A stretch of 43,435 nucleotides of DNA from the NCBI GenBank assembly GCA_020072655.1, contig JAIQGH010000010.1:1-43435 (forward strand), in the 5' to 3' direction. Positions 14,601 through 22,812 of the stretch are shown in pieces. The notes below the pieces were generated by a model. The model searched no databases and was not told where the DNA came from. It was given only the letters and a program-made list of their open reading frames with translations. The stretch's first letter is position 1, and every line of letters starts with the position of its first letter. The position numbers and the translations under genes were made by a program. The DNA is from Terriglobia bacterium (GTDB taxonomy: Bacteria; Acidobacteriota; Terriglobia; UBA7540).

Positions 14601-15602
14601 ATGAATGGCGACAATGCGAAGTTGGCCTCTTGCGCTAGCGAAATGACTGGGCCGGGCGGACACAGCGTTGTGCCCGAGCCCAGCGCGGAATTCGTTTTGA
14701 CGCCGCAAATTCAAGAGCTAACGGCGCGGGCGCTGAGGTATCTGGAGGTGGGATACGCCGTCCATTTTGCCGGCCTGGCGGGAACGGGGAAGACAACGCT
14801 CGCTTTGCACGTTGCCGCGCAACTGGGCCGGCCGGTCGTGCTCCTGCACGGCGACGACGAGTTCGGAAGCTCGGACCTGATCGGCAAGGATTCCGGCTAC
14901 CGTCGGTATAAGCTCGTCGACAACTACATCCACTCAGTGATGAAGACCGAAGAGAGCCTGAGCACTCTTTGGGAGGATCACCAGCTCACCACGGCCTGCC
15001 TCAGCGGTTACACGCTCATCTACGATGAATTCAACCGTTCCCGGCCGGAGGCGAACAATGCGCTCCTCAGCATCCTGGAGGGAAGGGTTCTCAACCTGCC
15101 GAACTTGCGCCGGTCCGGCGAGGGATGCGTGCGCGTGCACGACGATTTCCGAGCCATCTTGACGTCCAACCCGGAGGAGTATGCCGGAGTCCACAAGACC
15201 CAGGACGCGCTGATGGACCGGCTCATCACCATCAACCTCGGCCACTTCGATCGTGAAACGGAGATTCAGATCGCGGAGGCGAAGTCGGGCCTTCCCCGCT
15301 CCGACGCGGAAAAGATCGTGGACATCGTCAGAGAACTTCGGGGCGTCGGGGTCAACAACCACCGCCCCACGATCCGGGCCTGCATTGCCATCGCGAAGAT
15401 CCTGGCGCGCGTCCAAAGCCGGGTGCGACTCGGGGACTCCACGTTCTGGTCGGTTTGCTACGACATTCTCAAGACGGACACGGCGAAAGTCACTCACGAT
15501 GGCCAGTCGCTGATGCTCGAAAAGGTTGAGGAAGCAATCCGGAAGGTCTGTGGGGACCATGCGAAGCGGCGGAAGAGCCATCGCCAGGAGCCTGCGGCGT
15601 GA
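14601..15602 (+). CDS. gvpN: GvpN, MoxR-like AAA+ ATPase of gas vesicle assembly
   Basis: 333 residues. Walker A GLAGTGKT (58-65), EFGSSDLIG (87-95), Walker B TLIYDEFNRS (138-147) followed by the MoxR-type insertion helix region EANNALLSILEGRVLNLP, sensor TSNP (188-191), and an arginine-finger region DALMDRL (202-208). This is the full GvpN pattern. Known role: GvpN is needed for normal vesicle enlargement and is thought to remodel or drive assembly with ATP. The N-terminal 30 residues are variable. It has AAGGA about 10 bp upstream and follows the two helical proteins by 65 bp. Confidence 0.95.
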   Translation: MNGDNAKLASCASEMTGPGGHSVVPEPSAEFVLTPQIQELTARALRYLEVGYAVHFAGLAGTGKTTLALHVAAQLGRPVVLLHGDDEFGSSDLIGKDSGYRRYKLVDNYIHSVMKTEESLSTLWEDHQLTTACLSGYTLIYDEFNRSRPEANNALLSILEGRVLNLPNLRRSGEGCVRVHDDFRAILTSNPEEYAGVHKTQDALMDRLITINLGHFDRETEIQIAEAKSGLPRSDAEKIVDIVRELRGVGVNNHRPTIRACIAIAKILARVQSRVRLGDSTFWSVCYDILKTDTAKVTHDGQSLMLEKVEEAIRKVCGDHAKRRKSHRQEPAA

Positions 15603-15615
15603 TAGGGGGACATCT

Positions 15616-15930
15616 ATGCCGATACCTCTAAGGGGCTTGCGAACCATCCGTACCTTGGCGGGTCGTCTCGACCGTGTCTGTGTTCCTCACCGGGCCCATC
15701 TACAGATCGCGTGTCTGGAAATCGAAAAGGCCCGGCGGGCCGCTGAGAGGATCAGCGCCAGCCGGCGGGTGGCCGAGCTCGATGCTCGTCTCTGCGCGAT
15801 CGAGGCCGAAGAAGCGGCCCTTTTCAAGCGTCTAGCCGACCGGAATAAAGAGAAGCCCGCCGGTCCATTGGCGGTCGGGGTGGCGCACACCCCGCCACGC
15901 GTTGCGGGGGCGCTCAGGATCCGGTACTAG
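15616..15930 (+). CDS. Small coiled-coil protein of unknown function in the gas vesicle operon
   Basis: 104 residues starting at ATG 15616, with AGGGGGA 5 bp upstream and 13 bp after gvpN. A basic N-terminus (IPLRGLRTIRTLAGRL) is followed by a long predicted coiled coil rich in Ala, Glu and Arg (EIEKARRAAERISASRR through AIEAEEAALFKRLADR, about 37-82), then a Pro/Val-rich tail. No catalytic or metal-binding motif is visible. It is not recognised as a named Gvp protein. Coding is supported by the clean ribosome-binding site and tight operon spacing. A structural or adaptor role is possible but unsupported. Confidence 0.7.
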   Translation: MPIPLRGLRTIRTLAGRLDRVCVPHRAHLQIACLEIEKARRAAERISASRRVAELDARLCAIEAEEAALFKRLADRNKEKPAGPLAVGVAHTPPRVAGALRIRY

Positions 15931-15970
15931 ACCCCTCAGGCAGGACTCAAGGAACGCAAGAAAATGGCCG

Positions 15971-16273
15971 ATGTACTCGGTCAGTCATGCCTTTGAGGAA
16001 AGGAGTCGGACGCCCTTGGGCGGAGGAAATTCCGAGGAAGCGGTGGGCGGGCGAAATCGTTCCAGACCTGAACTGGTGGAATGTTCTCCCCCCCCGGCTT
16101 GCCAGACCTTGCTTGCGCGCGTCTTGGACCTCCATGCCGCGGGACACAGCGCAGAGGAGATCGCTCGGCAGGTTCTCACGACCGAGCCTGAAAATGCCAT
16201 CTTCCGGGCTGCGATGCTGGTGGAGATCATCCTTCAGTACGCCCGCGGCGCCCGAGAGGAGGAAACGCCGTGA
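15971..16273 (+). CDS. Small protein of unknown function, coupled to gvpF
   Basis: About 100 residues from ATG 15971 (a TTG at 15902 would extend it by 23). The N-terminal half is low-complexity and basic. The C-terminal half is a well-formed helical segment, LLARVLDLHAAGHSAEEIAR followed by QVLTTEPENAIFRAAMLVE and IILQYARG, whose LHAAGHSAEEIAR portion looks like the start of an HTH. No known domain is assigned. Its TGA overlaps the GTG start of the following GvpF/L gene, so it is translated as part of the operon. The start is uncertain: the AAGGA upstream would better serve an out-of-frame ATG at 15964 that ends after ten codons. Confidence 0.6.
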   Translation: MYSVSHAFEERSRTPLGGGNSEEAVGGRNRSRPELVECSPPPACQTLLARVLDLHAAGHSAEEIARQVLTTEPENAIFRAAMLVEIILQYARGAREEETP

Positions 16274-17073
16274 GCGTCAGTCAAACCGCAACGGCCAAAG
16301 GAGCGAGGAAGCAACTTCCCAACCAAGCTGCCGCGAGTGGCAGGACCTACATCTATGCAATCACGCACGATGCCGGGGTCTCGGTGTACGGCGACTGCGG
16401 CGTTGACGGACTCAAGGTGTATTCGATCCCCGTGGGCCGGGTGGCGGCGGTCGTCAGCAATGTGCCCAGCGGCAAGGTGCGCCCAGAACGTTCCCATCTC
16501 GCGGCTCATCAGGAGGTTCTCAGGAGACTCCTGGCGGACTCGACCCCCCTGCCGATGTCTTTCGGAATCCTCGCGGGCGGTCCGGAGGCGGTTCGCAAGA
16601 TGCTGGCGAGGAACCAGCCGGCGCTCGTCGAGCAACTCCGCCGCGTCGCTGGAAGGGTTGAAATGGGTCTGCGAGTTACGTGGGACGTGCCCGACATCTT
16701 CGAGTATTTCGTGAATACCCATCCGGAGCTTCGCCTCGCACGGGACCAGTTATTGGGCGGCCACCGCGAGGCGACCCAGGAGCAGAAGATCGAGGTCGGA
16801 AGGCTGTTCGAGCGTCTCCTCAATGAGGACCGGGAGGCACATACCGGCAAAGTGGAAGAGATTCTGGCGCCTCACTGCGCGGAGACCGAGCGCAACAAGT
16901 GCCGCACCGAGCGGGAGGTGATGAACCTGGCCTGCCTGGTGGCGCGCGAAGCGACACCGCAATTCGAGCGCAGCGTCTTCGAGGCCGCACAGCAGTTCGA
17001 TAACAACTTTGCCTTCGACTACAACGGCCCGTGGGCGCCTTACAGCTTTGTGGAGGTTCACCTCGAGCTCTGA
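16270..17073 (+). CDS. gvpF: GvpF/GvpL-family gas vesicle protein (copy 3)
   Basis: 267 residues. After a variable 25-residue leader, it has TYIYAITHD, VAAVVSNVP, AAHQEVLRRLL, LPMSFGILAG, a long central helical region, and the C-terminal FDYNGPWAPYSFVEVHL, the family's closing GPWxPYxFV motif. It sits directly before gvpG, as gvpF does in the Bacillus megaterium order N-F-G-L-S-K-J, which is why the F label is used. It starts at GTG 16270, overlapping the previous stop. GvpF/L proteins bind GvpA and nucleate or cap the growing vesicle. Confidence 0.92.
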   Translation: MSVSQTATAKGARKQLPNQAAASGRTYIYAITHDAGVSVYGDCGVDGLKVYSIPVGRVAAVVSNVPSGKVRPERSHLAAHQEVLRRLLADSTPLPMSFGILAGGPEAVRKMLARNQPALVEQLRRVAGRVEMGLRVTWDVPDIFEYFVNTHPELRLARDQLLGGHREATQEQKIEVGRLFERLLNEDREAHTGKVEEILAPHCAETERNKCRTEREVMNLACLVAREATPQFERSVFEAAQQFDNNFAFDYNGPWAPYSFVEVHLEL

Positions 17074-17096
17074 GACGGCCGAACGACGCGGATACC

Positions 17097-17393
17097 ATGG
17101 TGCTCATCGACGACCTCCTGATGTTTCCGGTGCGTGGTGTGCTCTGGATTCTCCGGGAAATTCACAACGCCGCCCAGGAGGAACTCGCGAGCGAGGCGGA
17201 CTCGATCACGGCCGAACTGAGCAATCTCTACATGCGGCTCGAGACCGGCAAGATCTCGGAGGAGGAGTTCGCCGCGGAGGAAAAGGTTCTCCTCGAACGG
17301 CTGGAAAGAGCCCAAAGGCGCGATGCGGGCCTCGCAGCAGAGGAAGCCGGAGAAGAACTGGAAGAGCAAGACGTGAAGAAACGTGTCGCCTAA
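17097..17393 (+). CDS. gvpG: Gas vesicle protein GvpG
   Basis: 98 residues. It opens with the GvpG hallmark VLIDDLLMFPVRGVLWILR, followed by IHNAAQEELASEADSI and the helix LSNLYMRLETGKISEEEFAA, a pattern diagnostic for the family. A charged coiled-coil tail rich in Glu ends it. GvpG is a small accessory protein thought to help assemble the GvpF/L complex. It lies 23 bp after the third gvpF/L gene. The next gene, the tandem ArsA-like ATPase, begins within or just after its end. Confidence 0.95.
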   Translation: MVLIDDLLMFPVRGVLWILREIHNAAQEELASEADSITAELSNLYMRLETGKISEEEFAAEEKVLLERLERAQRRDAGLAAEEAGEELEEQDVKKRVA

Positions 17394-17412
17394 GGGACGC
17401 AGCGGATGCGCA

Positions 17413-19365
17413 ATGAACGAGGCAACCCCTTCGTTTCTGGATTACCGAGGCTTCCAACTGCTTATCTTCGGGGGAAAGGGCGGGGTTGGAAAGACGACTT
17501 GCGCCACAGCCGCGGCTCTCCGCTTGGCGCAAGGCGCGCCCGCGTTGTCTTTTCTCCTGGTTTCCACTGACCCGGCCCATTCTCTCGCGGATAGCCTCGC
17601 CGGTTTGCGTCCACCCGGCAATTTGAAAGTGCTGGAACTGGACGCTCGCGAATACCTCGCCGCATTCAAAAGGGCCCACAACGATCAACTCCGGGAAATC
17701 GCCTCCCGGGGAACTTTTCTCGATGACGAGGAGATCCGCCGCTTCCTGGACCTCTCCTTGCCGGGCTTGGATGAGCTGATGGCCTTTCTGGAGATTTCCA
17801 GGTGGGTGGAGAATCGCAGCTACGATTGCATCATCTTGGATACGGCCCCCGGTGGACACACGCTGCGCTTGCTGGCCATGCCGGCATTTCTCCGCAAATG
17901 GTTGAACATGCTGGACGCGCTGTTAGCCAAGCACCGGTACATGAAGTGGGCTTTTGCGCGCTCCGCTCACCGCGATGAGCTCGATTCCTTCCTCGAGGAG
18001 CTCGGGGCCTCGGTCGAACGCATGGAGGAACTGCTCTGCGATCCGGCCCGTTGTCGCTTTGTCCCGGTAATGCTGGCCGAAGCCATGAGCATCCGCGAGA
18101 CCGTTGCGATCGTGAAAGAAGTGGAACGTCTCCAACTGCCGATAGACGAAATCGTGATCAACCGCCTCTATCCCGACAATTCCTGCGCGCTCTGCCGGGA
18201 TGAACGGCTCCGCCAGCTCCGCGAACTGCGCAATGTCCTTCGCCGAACCTGCTTATCCCGCTATGCACTGTGGGCAGTCCCGCTTTACGCCGAGGAGGTC
18301 CGCGGGCAGAAGGCTTTGGAGTCATTCTGGGCGAGTGCCGCGCGGATTACCCAGGCTCCTCGCGAGGAACGCGGCCTCCCGGCATTGCCGGCGCTCGGGG
18401 TCGAGGCAGCAGCCCGCTGGCCTCCACCCGCGGCAACCCTGCTGATTTTCGCGGGCAAGGGGGGAGTGGGGAAGACCACGCTGGCGTGCGCCACGGCCCT
18501 GCAACTGGCCGAGAACGCAGTAGAGAAGGATGTCCTTCTCTTCTCGACGGGACCCGCTCACTCGCTGTCAGGTTGTCTTGGGCTTTCGATCGATTCACGG
18601 CCGAGGGCCGTCGCGTCCGGCCTCGCGGCCATGCAGATTGATTCGGAGGCGGAATTCGCGGCTTTGAAACAACATTACGCGGGAGACATTGCGCGCTTCC
18701 TGGAATCGCTCTCCAGCCAGTTTGACTTGACCTTCGACCGCGAGGTCCTCGAAAGGATTTTGGATGTTTCCCCGCCCGGCCTGGACGAAGTGATGGGCCT
18801 GACCCGCGTCATGACGCTGCTCGCTTCGGGTCGCTACGAGGTTCTCGTTCTCGACTCCGCCGCGACCGGGCACCTGATTCGCCTGCTGGAGCTTCCGGAA
18901 ATTATCGATCAGTGGCTCAAACTCTTCTTCGACCTCTTCTTGAGATACCAGCAGATCTTTCGCCTGACCCGGTTCTCTCAAGAACTGGTAACGATGTCAA
19001 AGAACCTCAAAAGTCTGCGGGCGCTGCTGACCAACCCGGCGAAGACCGCTCTCTACGCCGTCAGCATTCCAACCGACATGGCGCTTGAGGAGACGCAGGA
19101 TCTCGTGGCCGCCTGCGAGCGCCTGGGCATCCGCGTGCCCGGATTGTTTCTCAACCTCGTGACCCCGCTCAGGGATTGCGAGCTGTGTTCTGCCTTGCAC
19201 CGCAGGGAGTCTCTCGTGCGTAAGAAATTTCAACAGAGTTTTTCGGACCGGGATCTCACCGTAGTTTATCGTCGCGGAGAGATGCGGGGCCTTTGCCGGC
19301 TTGGAGAACTCGGCAGGGCTCTTTTCGAGAGGGCGCCCGCGGAATCGAGTGCCTATGTCGCTTGA
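17413..19365 (+). CDS. Tandem ArsA/Get3-like ATPase
   Basis: 650 residues: two ArsA/Get3 units joined head to tail. Unit 1 has the deviant Walker A FGGKGGVGKTT (about 19-29), switch I DPAHS (53-57), switch II LDTAPGGHT (142-150) and CALC (258-261). Unit 2 has AGKGGVGKTT (347-356), STGPAHS where the catalytic Asp of DPAHS has become Gly (380), DSAATGHL (481-488), and CELC (589-592). The Asp to Gly change suggests that the second site binds but does not hydrolyse ATP. No arsenite-binding Cys triad or arsenic genes are near, so a membrane/protein-targeting-type role within vesicle biogenesis is more likely than arsenic export. ATG 17413 is chosen, but an upstream GTG at 17383 overlapping gvpG is possible. 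Confidence 0.9.
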   Translation: MNEATPSFLDYRGFQLLIFGGKGGVGKTTCATAAALRLAQGAPALSFLLVSTDPAHSLADSLAGLRPPGNLKVLELDAREYLAAFKRAHNDQLREIASRGTFLDDEEIRRFLDLSLPGLDELMAFLEISRWVENRSYDCIILDTAPGGHTLRLLAMPAFLRKWLNMLDALLAKHRYMKWAFARSAHRDELDSFLEELGASVERMEELLCDPARCRFVPVMLAEAMSIRETVAIVKEVERLQLPIDEIVINRLYPDNSCALCRDERLRQLRELRNVLRRTCLSRYALWAVPLYAEEVRGQKALESFWASAARITQAPREERGLPALPALGVEAAARWPPPAATLLIFAGKGGVGKTTLACATALQLAENAVEKDVLLFSTGPAHSLSGCLGLSIDSRPRAVASGLAAMQIDSEAEFAALKQHYAGDIARFLESLSSQFDLTFDREVLERILDVSPPGLDEVMGLTRVMTLLASGRYEVLVLDSAATGHLIRLLELPEIIDQWLKLFFDLFLRYQQIFRLTRFSQELVTMSKNLKSLRALLTNPAKTALYAVSIPTDMALEETQDLVAACERLGIRVPGLFLNLVTPLRDCELCSALHRRESLVRKKFQQSFSDRDLTVVYRRGEMRGLCRLGELGRALFERAPAESSAYVA

Positions 19366-19642
19366 AACCAAGCCCGGAAGCCGGCCTGCCGTCTTTTCCG
19401 AACTGGCGCTGGAGGACAGGCGGCAGGTCTCCTTGTGCGAGGTGCTCGACCGGGTGCTGAACAAAGGCGTGGTGGTGACCGGTGAAGCAACGATCTCGGT
19501 CGCCGATATTGATCTGATTTACCTCGGGCTGCAGATCGTACTCACCTCCATGGAGACGGCGCGCGCGAGCGTTGGCCGAGTGCCGGTCAGGTTGGGCGCC
19601 GGTCTCGGCGTTAGAAAGGAGAGAGCGAGTGGGATCACCTGA
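19355..19642 (+). CDS. gvpS: GvpS, minor GvpA paralogue
   Basis: 95 residues. The GvpA-type core runs VSLCEVLDRVLNKGVVVTG, then EATISVADIDLIYLGLQIVL and TSMETA. The IDLIYLGL stretch resembles GvpS of Bacillus megaterium (VDLVYLDL) more than GvpA. N- and C-terminal extensions are non-conserved. It starts at ATG 19355 inside the last codons of the ArsA-like gene, and its own end is overlapped by gvpK, so translation is tightly coupled. GvpS/J/M proteins are low-copy relatives of GvpA thought to form the vesicle tips or nucleation complex. The S assignment rests on short-range likeness and on the S-K-J gene order. Confidence 0.88.
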   Translation: MSLETKPGSRPAVFSELALEDRRQVSLCEVLDRVLNKGVVVTGEATISVADIDLIYLGLQIVLTSMETARASVGRVPVRLGAGLGVRKERASGIT

Positions 19643-20006
19643 GTTGGCCCAAATCGAGTCGAACGCCCCGAGTGATTTTGCCCAGGTGATGAAGGTGCGC
19701 CCCGTACCCGAACCGGGGTCGCGCGGGGTCCAGCGCGTCCGGCCCGCCCGCCTCAACCTGGACGCGAACCACACTAAGAATGGGCTCGGACAATTGGTGC
19801 TGACTCTGGTCAAACTCCTTCACGAATTGTTGGAGCGCCAGGCCATTCGCCGCATCGAGGCCGGCGCTTTGAATGACGAGCAGATTGAACGGCTCGGACT
19901 GACGCTGATGAGGCAAGCTCAGGAGATCGAGCGTCTCCGAAAAGAATTTGGCCTGGAAGAAGAGGATCTCAATCTCGCCCTCGGCCCGCTCGGTAATCTC
20001 TTGTAA
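19629..20006 (+). CDS. gvpK: Gas vesicle protein GvpK
   Basis: 125 residues. After a variable 40-residue leader comes the GvpK core: RLNLDANHTKNGLGQLVLTL, VKLLHELLERQAIRRIE, LNDEQIERLGLTLMRQAQEI and FGLEEEDLNLALGPLG, the family's closing motif. GvpK is a conserved accessory protein required for vesicle formation. The GTG start at 19629 has AGGAGAG 5-6 bp upstream and overlaps the gvpS stop by 14 bp. A longer upstream reading lacks a ribosome-binding site. Confidence 0.95.
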   Translation: MGSPELAQIESNAPSDFAQVMKVRPVPEPGSRGVQRVRPARLNLDANHTKNGLGQLVLTLVKLLHELLERQAIRRIEAGALNDEQIERLGLTLMRQAQEIERLRKEFGLEEEDLNLALGPLGNLL

Positions 20007-20017
20007 AAGGAGAGCTC

Positions 20018-20374
20018 ATGGCGCAGCAACGCAGCATGTTACACGCGGTGGAAAGTTCAACCTTGGCGGACGTGCTGGAGCGTGTCCTGGACAAAGGGGT
20101 CGTCATCGCGGGCGATATCCGAGTGAAGCTGGTCGATATCGAGCTTCTGTCGATTCAAATCCGCCTGGTCATCTGCTCGGTGGACAAGGCCAAGGAAATG
20201 GGGATGGACTGGTGGGTCAACAACCCCATCTTTCGCCGGGAGGAAGACCACGGAACCTTGGCGAGCTCCCTCAGCAATATCGAGGAAAGGATGGCGAGGC
20301 TGGAAGCTTGCTTGACCAAAGAGGAAACCGTGAACGAGCCCCGACCCACGAGCGCCTCTCGGCCAGGATCGTGA
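20018..20374 (+). CDS. gvpJ: GvpJ, minor GvpA paralogue
   Basis: 118 residues. STLADVLERVLDKGVVIAGD and VKLVDIELLSIQIRLVICSV form the GvpA-like core. The extension carries the MDWWVNNPIF motif typical of GvpJ-type paralogues, then a charged helix IEERMARLEACL and a disordered Pro/Ser-rich tail. It follows gvpK by 11 bp with AAAGGAGA before the ATG. Likely a low-abundance vesicle cone or nucleation protein. It is the last recognised gvp gene; the hybrid kinase starts 8 bp after its stop, showing they share a transcript. Confidence 0.93.
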   Translation: MAQQRSMLHAVESSTLADVLERVLDKGVVIAGDIRVKLVDIELLSIQIRLVICSVDKAKEMGMDWWVNNPIFRREEDHGTLASSLSNIEERMARLEACLTKEETVNEPRPTSASRPGS

Positions 20375-20382
20375 GAGGAGCG

Positions 20383-22749
20383 ATGAAGACAACACAACCT
20401 GACAAGGCGCCCCACTATACACGGTCGCTACGTGCGCTGGTTCTTGAGGACAACCGCGAGGACGTGGAACGGATGGAGGCGCTCCTCAGGGGGGTAGGCT
20501 ACATCTTGAGTCTTGAGGTTGTGAACTCACTCGCCCACTTCCAAAAGCAGTTGGCGCAAGCCGACTACGACATCATCCTCGCCGACTACAATCTGCGCGC
20601 CGGAACCGCCATAGATGCCCTAGCGGTCCTGCGGAAGTCCGGGAAAGAGGTGCCACTGGTGGTGGTTGCTGGGGCCTCGGGCGATTTAGCGGCCGTCGAA
20701 TGCCTCAAGCAGGGGGCTGCTGACTACGTCCTCAAACACCGCCTGCAACGTCTCCCGGTGGTCGTGGAACGTCTGTTGCGCGACAAGGCCTACCGCGAGG
20801 AGGCGGCGCGGCTACAAGAGCAGATTCATTCCGCCCAGGAGGAATGGGAGCTGACCTTTGACGTTGTCCCCGACCCAATCTTCCAGGTGGACCGCCGGCA
20901 CCGCATCCAGCGCGTCAATCGCGCTGCCGCGGCGCTTCTGGGATTAAAACGCAGCGAGTTGATCGGCCGGTCATGCCACGAAGTGCTGCATGACCGGGCC
21001 GATCCTGTGCCGGGCTGTCCCGTCGAGCGCATGCTGATGACAGGCAAAGAAGAACGCGGCGATATCGAGGTCGCCTTACTCGGCAAGGTTTTCGACGCCA
21101 CGGCGTCGCCCCTGTTCGATTCTCACGGGGTGGTGCGGGGCGCCGTCCACGTGCTCCGCGATATCACCGAGCGGAAACGAGAGGAGGAGGCGCTCCGGCG
21201 TTCGGAGGCGAGTTATCGCTCTCTGATCCTGGGCGCCACGTATGGCATCTTTCGATGCGACCAGGACGGGAGATTCCTGGCGGTCAATCCCGCGCTGGTC
21301 GCGATGCTCGCGTACGAATCTGAGGCCGATCTGCTGGCGGCGAACGTCGTCCGCAATGTCACGCGGGATGCCGAGGAAGGGGCACAGTTGCTCCAGCAAT
21401 ACCGGCAACGAGGCAGGGTCGACGGGATCGAAGCCCAATGGAGGCGGAAGGATGGCACCTTGATTCCGGTGCGACTCAGTGGACGAACGGTTTTGGATGT
21501 GCATGGAGCTTGGCAGGGCTTTGAGGTTCTCGCCGAGAACGTGAGCGAGCGTTGGCACCTGGAGGACCAGCTCCGGCAAGCGCAGAAGATGGAAGCGGTG
21601 GGTCGCCTGGCGGGCGGTGTCGCCCACGATTTTAACAATTTGCTGACGATCGTCTCGGGTTACAGCGATCTGCTCCTGGAGAAACCTGAGGCTGCGGCGA
21701 CGATGCGGGGCTATCTGGAAGAGATCAAGAAGGCTGCGGACCGAGGCGGCACCTTAGTGCGGCAGTTGCTTGCCTTTAGCCGCCGGCAGGTTCTCGTGCC
21801 GCGTGTGCTCGATTTGAACGCCGTTGTGGCCAACATCGACAGGATGCTGCGCCGCCTGATTGGCGAAAACATCGAGCTGACCACGTTGAACGAGCCACGG
21901 TTAGAGCCGGTGAAAGCCGATCCAGGGCAGATTGAGCAGGTTATTCTGAACCTGGCCGTCAATGCCCGCGACGCCATGCCCGAGGGCGGCCAACTGACCC
22001 TCGAGACGGCGAACGTTGACCTCGACGAAGATTACACGCGTAGCCACGTGAACGTGGTGCCGGGTCGCTATGTCATGCTCGCCGTGAGTGATTCCGGCGT
22101 CGGGATGGATGCCGAAACGCAAGCCCATCTCTACGAGCCCTTTTTCACCACCAAGAAGGAGGGCCAGGGAACCGGTTTAGGACTGGCCACGGTCTACGGG
22201 ATTGTCAATCAGAGCGGGGGGCACATCTGCGTCTACAGCGAGCCCGGCCAGGGTACGACGTTCAAGGTCTACCTGCCGGCGGCCCCGCGAATGGAGACCG
22301 CGGCGGCCGAATCGACTCCAACGCGCCGCTGCCTACCCTGCGGGTCGGAGACCATCCTGCTGGTGGAAGACGAGGAGGGGGTTCGGACCCTGGCAGACAG
22401 GATTCTGCGACTGAGAGGGTACAAAGTGATCGCGGCTGCGAATCCCACCGAAGCCTCACAACTGTGTGAGCGGCACGAAGGACCTATCCACCTCTTGCTG
22501 ACCGACGTGATCATGCCGACCATGAGCGGGCGACGGTTAGCCGAGCATCTGTCGCTGATGCGCCCGGAACTAAGGGTGCTTTACATGTCTGGCTACACTG
22601 ATCGGGCGGTCGTACCTCGGGGCATCTTGGAGGAGGGCGCCCCGTTTCTTCAAAAACCTTTCACCCCGGAGTCGCTGGCCCGCAAGATTCGCGAGGTGCT
22701 GGAGACGCCGCAACCTCCCCTGCCTAGGAGGCGGAGAAAGGAATCATGA
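20383..22749 (+). CDS. Hybrid sensor histidine kinase (REC-PAS-PAS-HisKA-HATPase-REC)
   Basis: 788 residues, no membrane segment. N-terminal receiver 16-130 with intact D68 (IILADYN); two PAS domains (about 150-270 and 275-400); HisKA with VAHDFNNLL (H415); HATPase with NARDAMPEGG (N-box, about 527), DSGVGM and GTGLGLATVYG; C-terminal receiver with LLLTDVIMP (D708) and conserved YMSGYTD and LQKPF. The HDFNN-type H-box groups it with the soluble NtrB-like/hybrid kinases of Acidobacteriota and Deltaproteobacteria. The PAS domains could sense a cytoplasmic cue such as redox, gas or light, not determinable here. It starts 8 bp after gvpJ with GAGGAG before the ATG, so it is co-expressed with vesicle genes and probably controls them or buoyancy-related behaviour. 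Confidence 0.92.
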   Translation: MKTTQPDKAPHYTRSLRALVLEDNREDVERMEALLRGVGYILSLEVVNSLAHFQKQLAQADYDIILADYNLRAGTAIDALAVLRKSGKEVPLVVVAGASGDLAAVECLKQGAADYVLKHRLQRLPVVVERLLRDKAYREEAARLQEQIHSAQEEWELTFDVVPDPIFQVDRRHRIQRVNRAAAALLGLKRSELIGRSCHEVLHDRADPVPGCPVERMLMTGKEERGDIEVALLGKVFDATASPLFDSHGVVRGAVHVLRDITERKREEEALRRSEASYRSLILGATYGIFRCDQDGRFLAVNPALVAMLAYESEADLLAANVVRNVTRDAEEGAQLLQQYRQRGRVDGIEAQWRRKDGTLIPVRLSGRTVLDVHGAWQGFEVLAENVSERWHLEDQLRQAQKMEAVGRLAGGVAHDFNNLLTIVSGYSDLLLEKPEAAATMRGYLEEIKKAADRGGTLVRQLLAFSRRQVLVPRVLDLNAVVANIDRMLRRLIGENIELTTLNEPRLEPVKADPGQIEQVILNLAVNARDAMPEGGQLTLETANVDLDEDYTRSHVNVVPGRYVMLAVSDSGVGMDAETQAHLYEPFFTTKKEGQGTGLGLATVYGIVNQSGGHICVYSEPGQGTTFKVYLPAAPRMETAAAESTPTRRCLPCGSETILLVEDEEGVRTLADRILRLRGYKVIAAANPTEASQLCERHEGPIHLLLTDVIMPTMSGRRLAEHLSLMRPELRVLYMSGYTDRAVVPRGILEEGAPFLQKPFTPESLARKIREVLETPQPPLPRRRRKES

Positions 22750-22762
22750 GATGCCAAGGCGT

Positions 22763-22794
22763 GCCCTCGCAGGTTCAACCTGCCGGCCGAGGGC
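22763..22794. other. Hairpin between hybrid kinase and GGDEF-like gene
   Basis: Outer stem GCCCTCG (22763-22769) pairs with CGAGGGC (22788-22794), and inner stem CAGGT pairs with ACCTG, with CCGGC bulged on one side. No T-run follows. It may tune expression of the next gene. Confidence 0.5.
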
Positions 22795-22812
22795 TGCCCA
22801 GAGAGGCGGACC

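Noticed and set aside
17383-19365. Arsenite efflux ATPase ArsA
   Set aside because: No arsB, arsR or arsenite-binding Cys triad; context is gas vesicle assembly.
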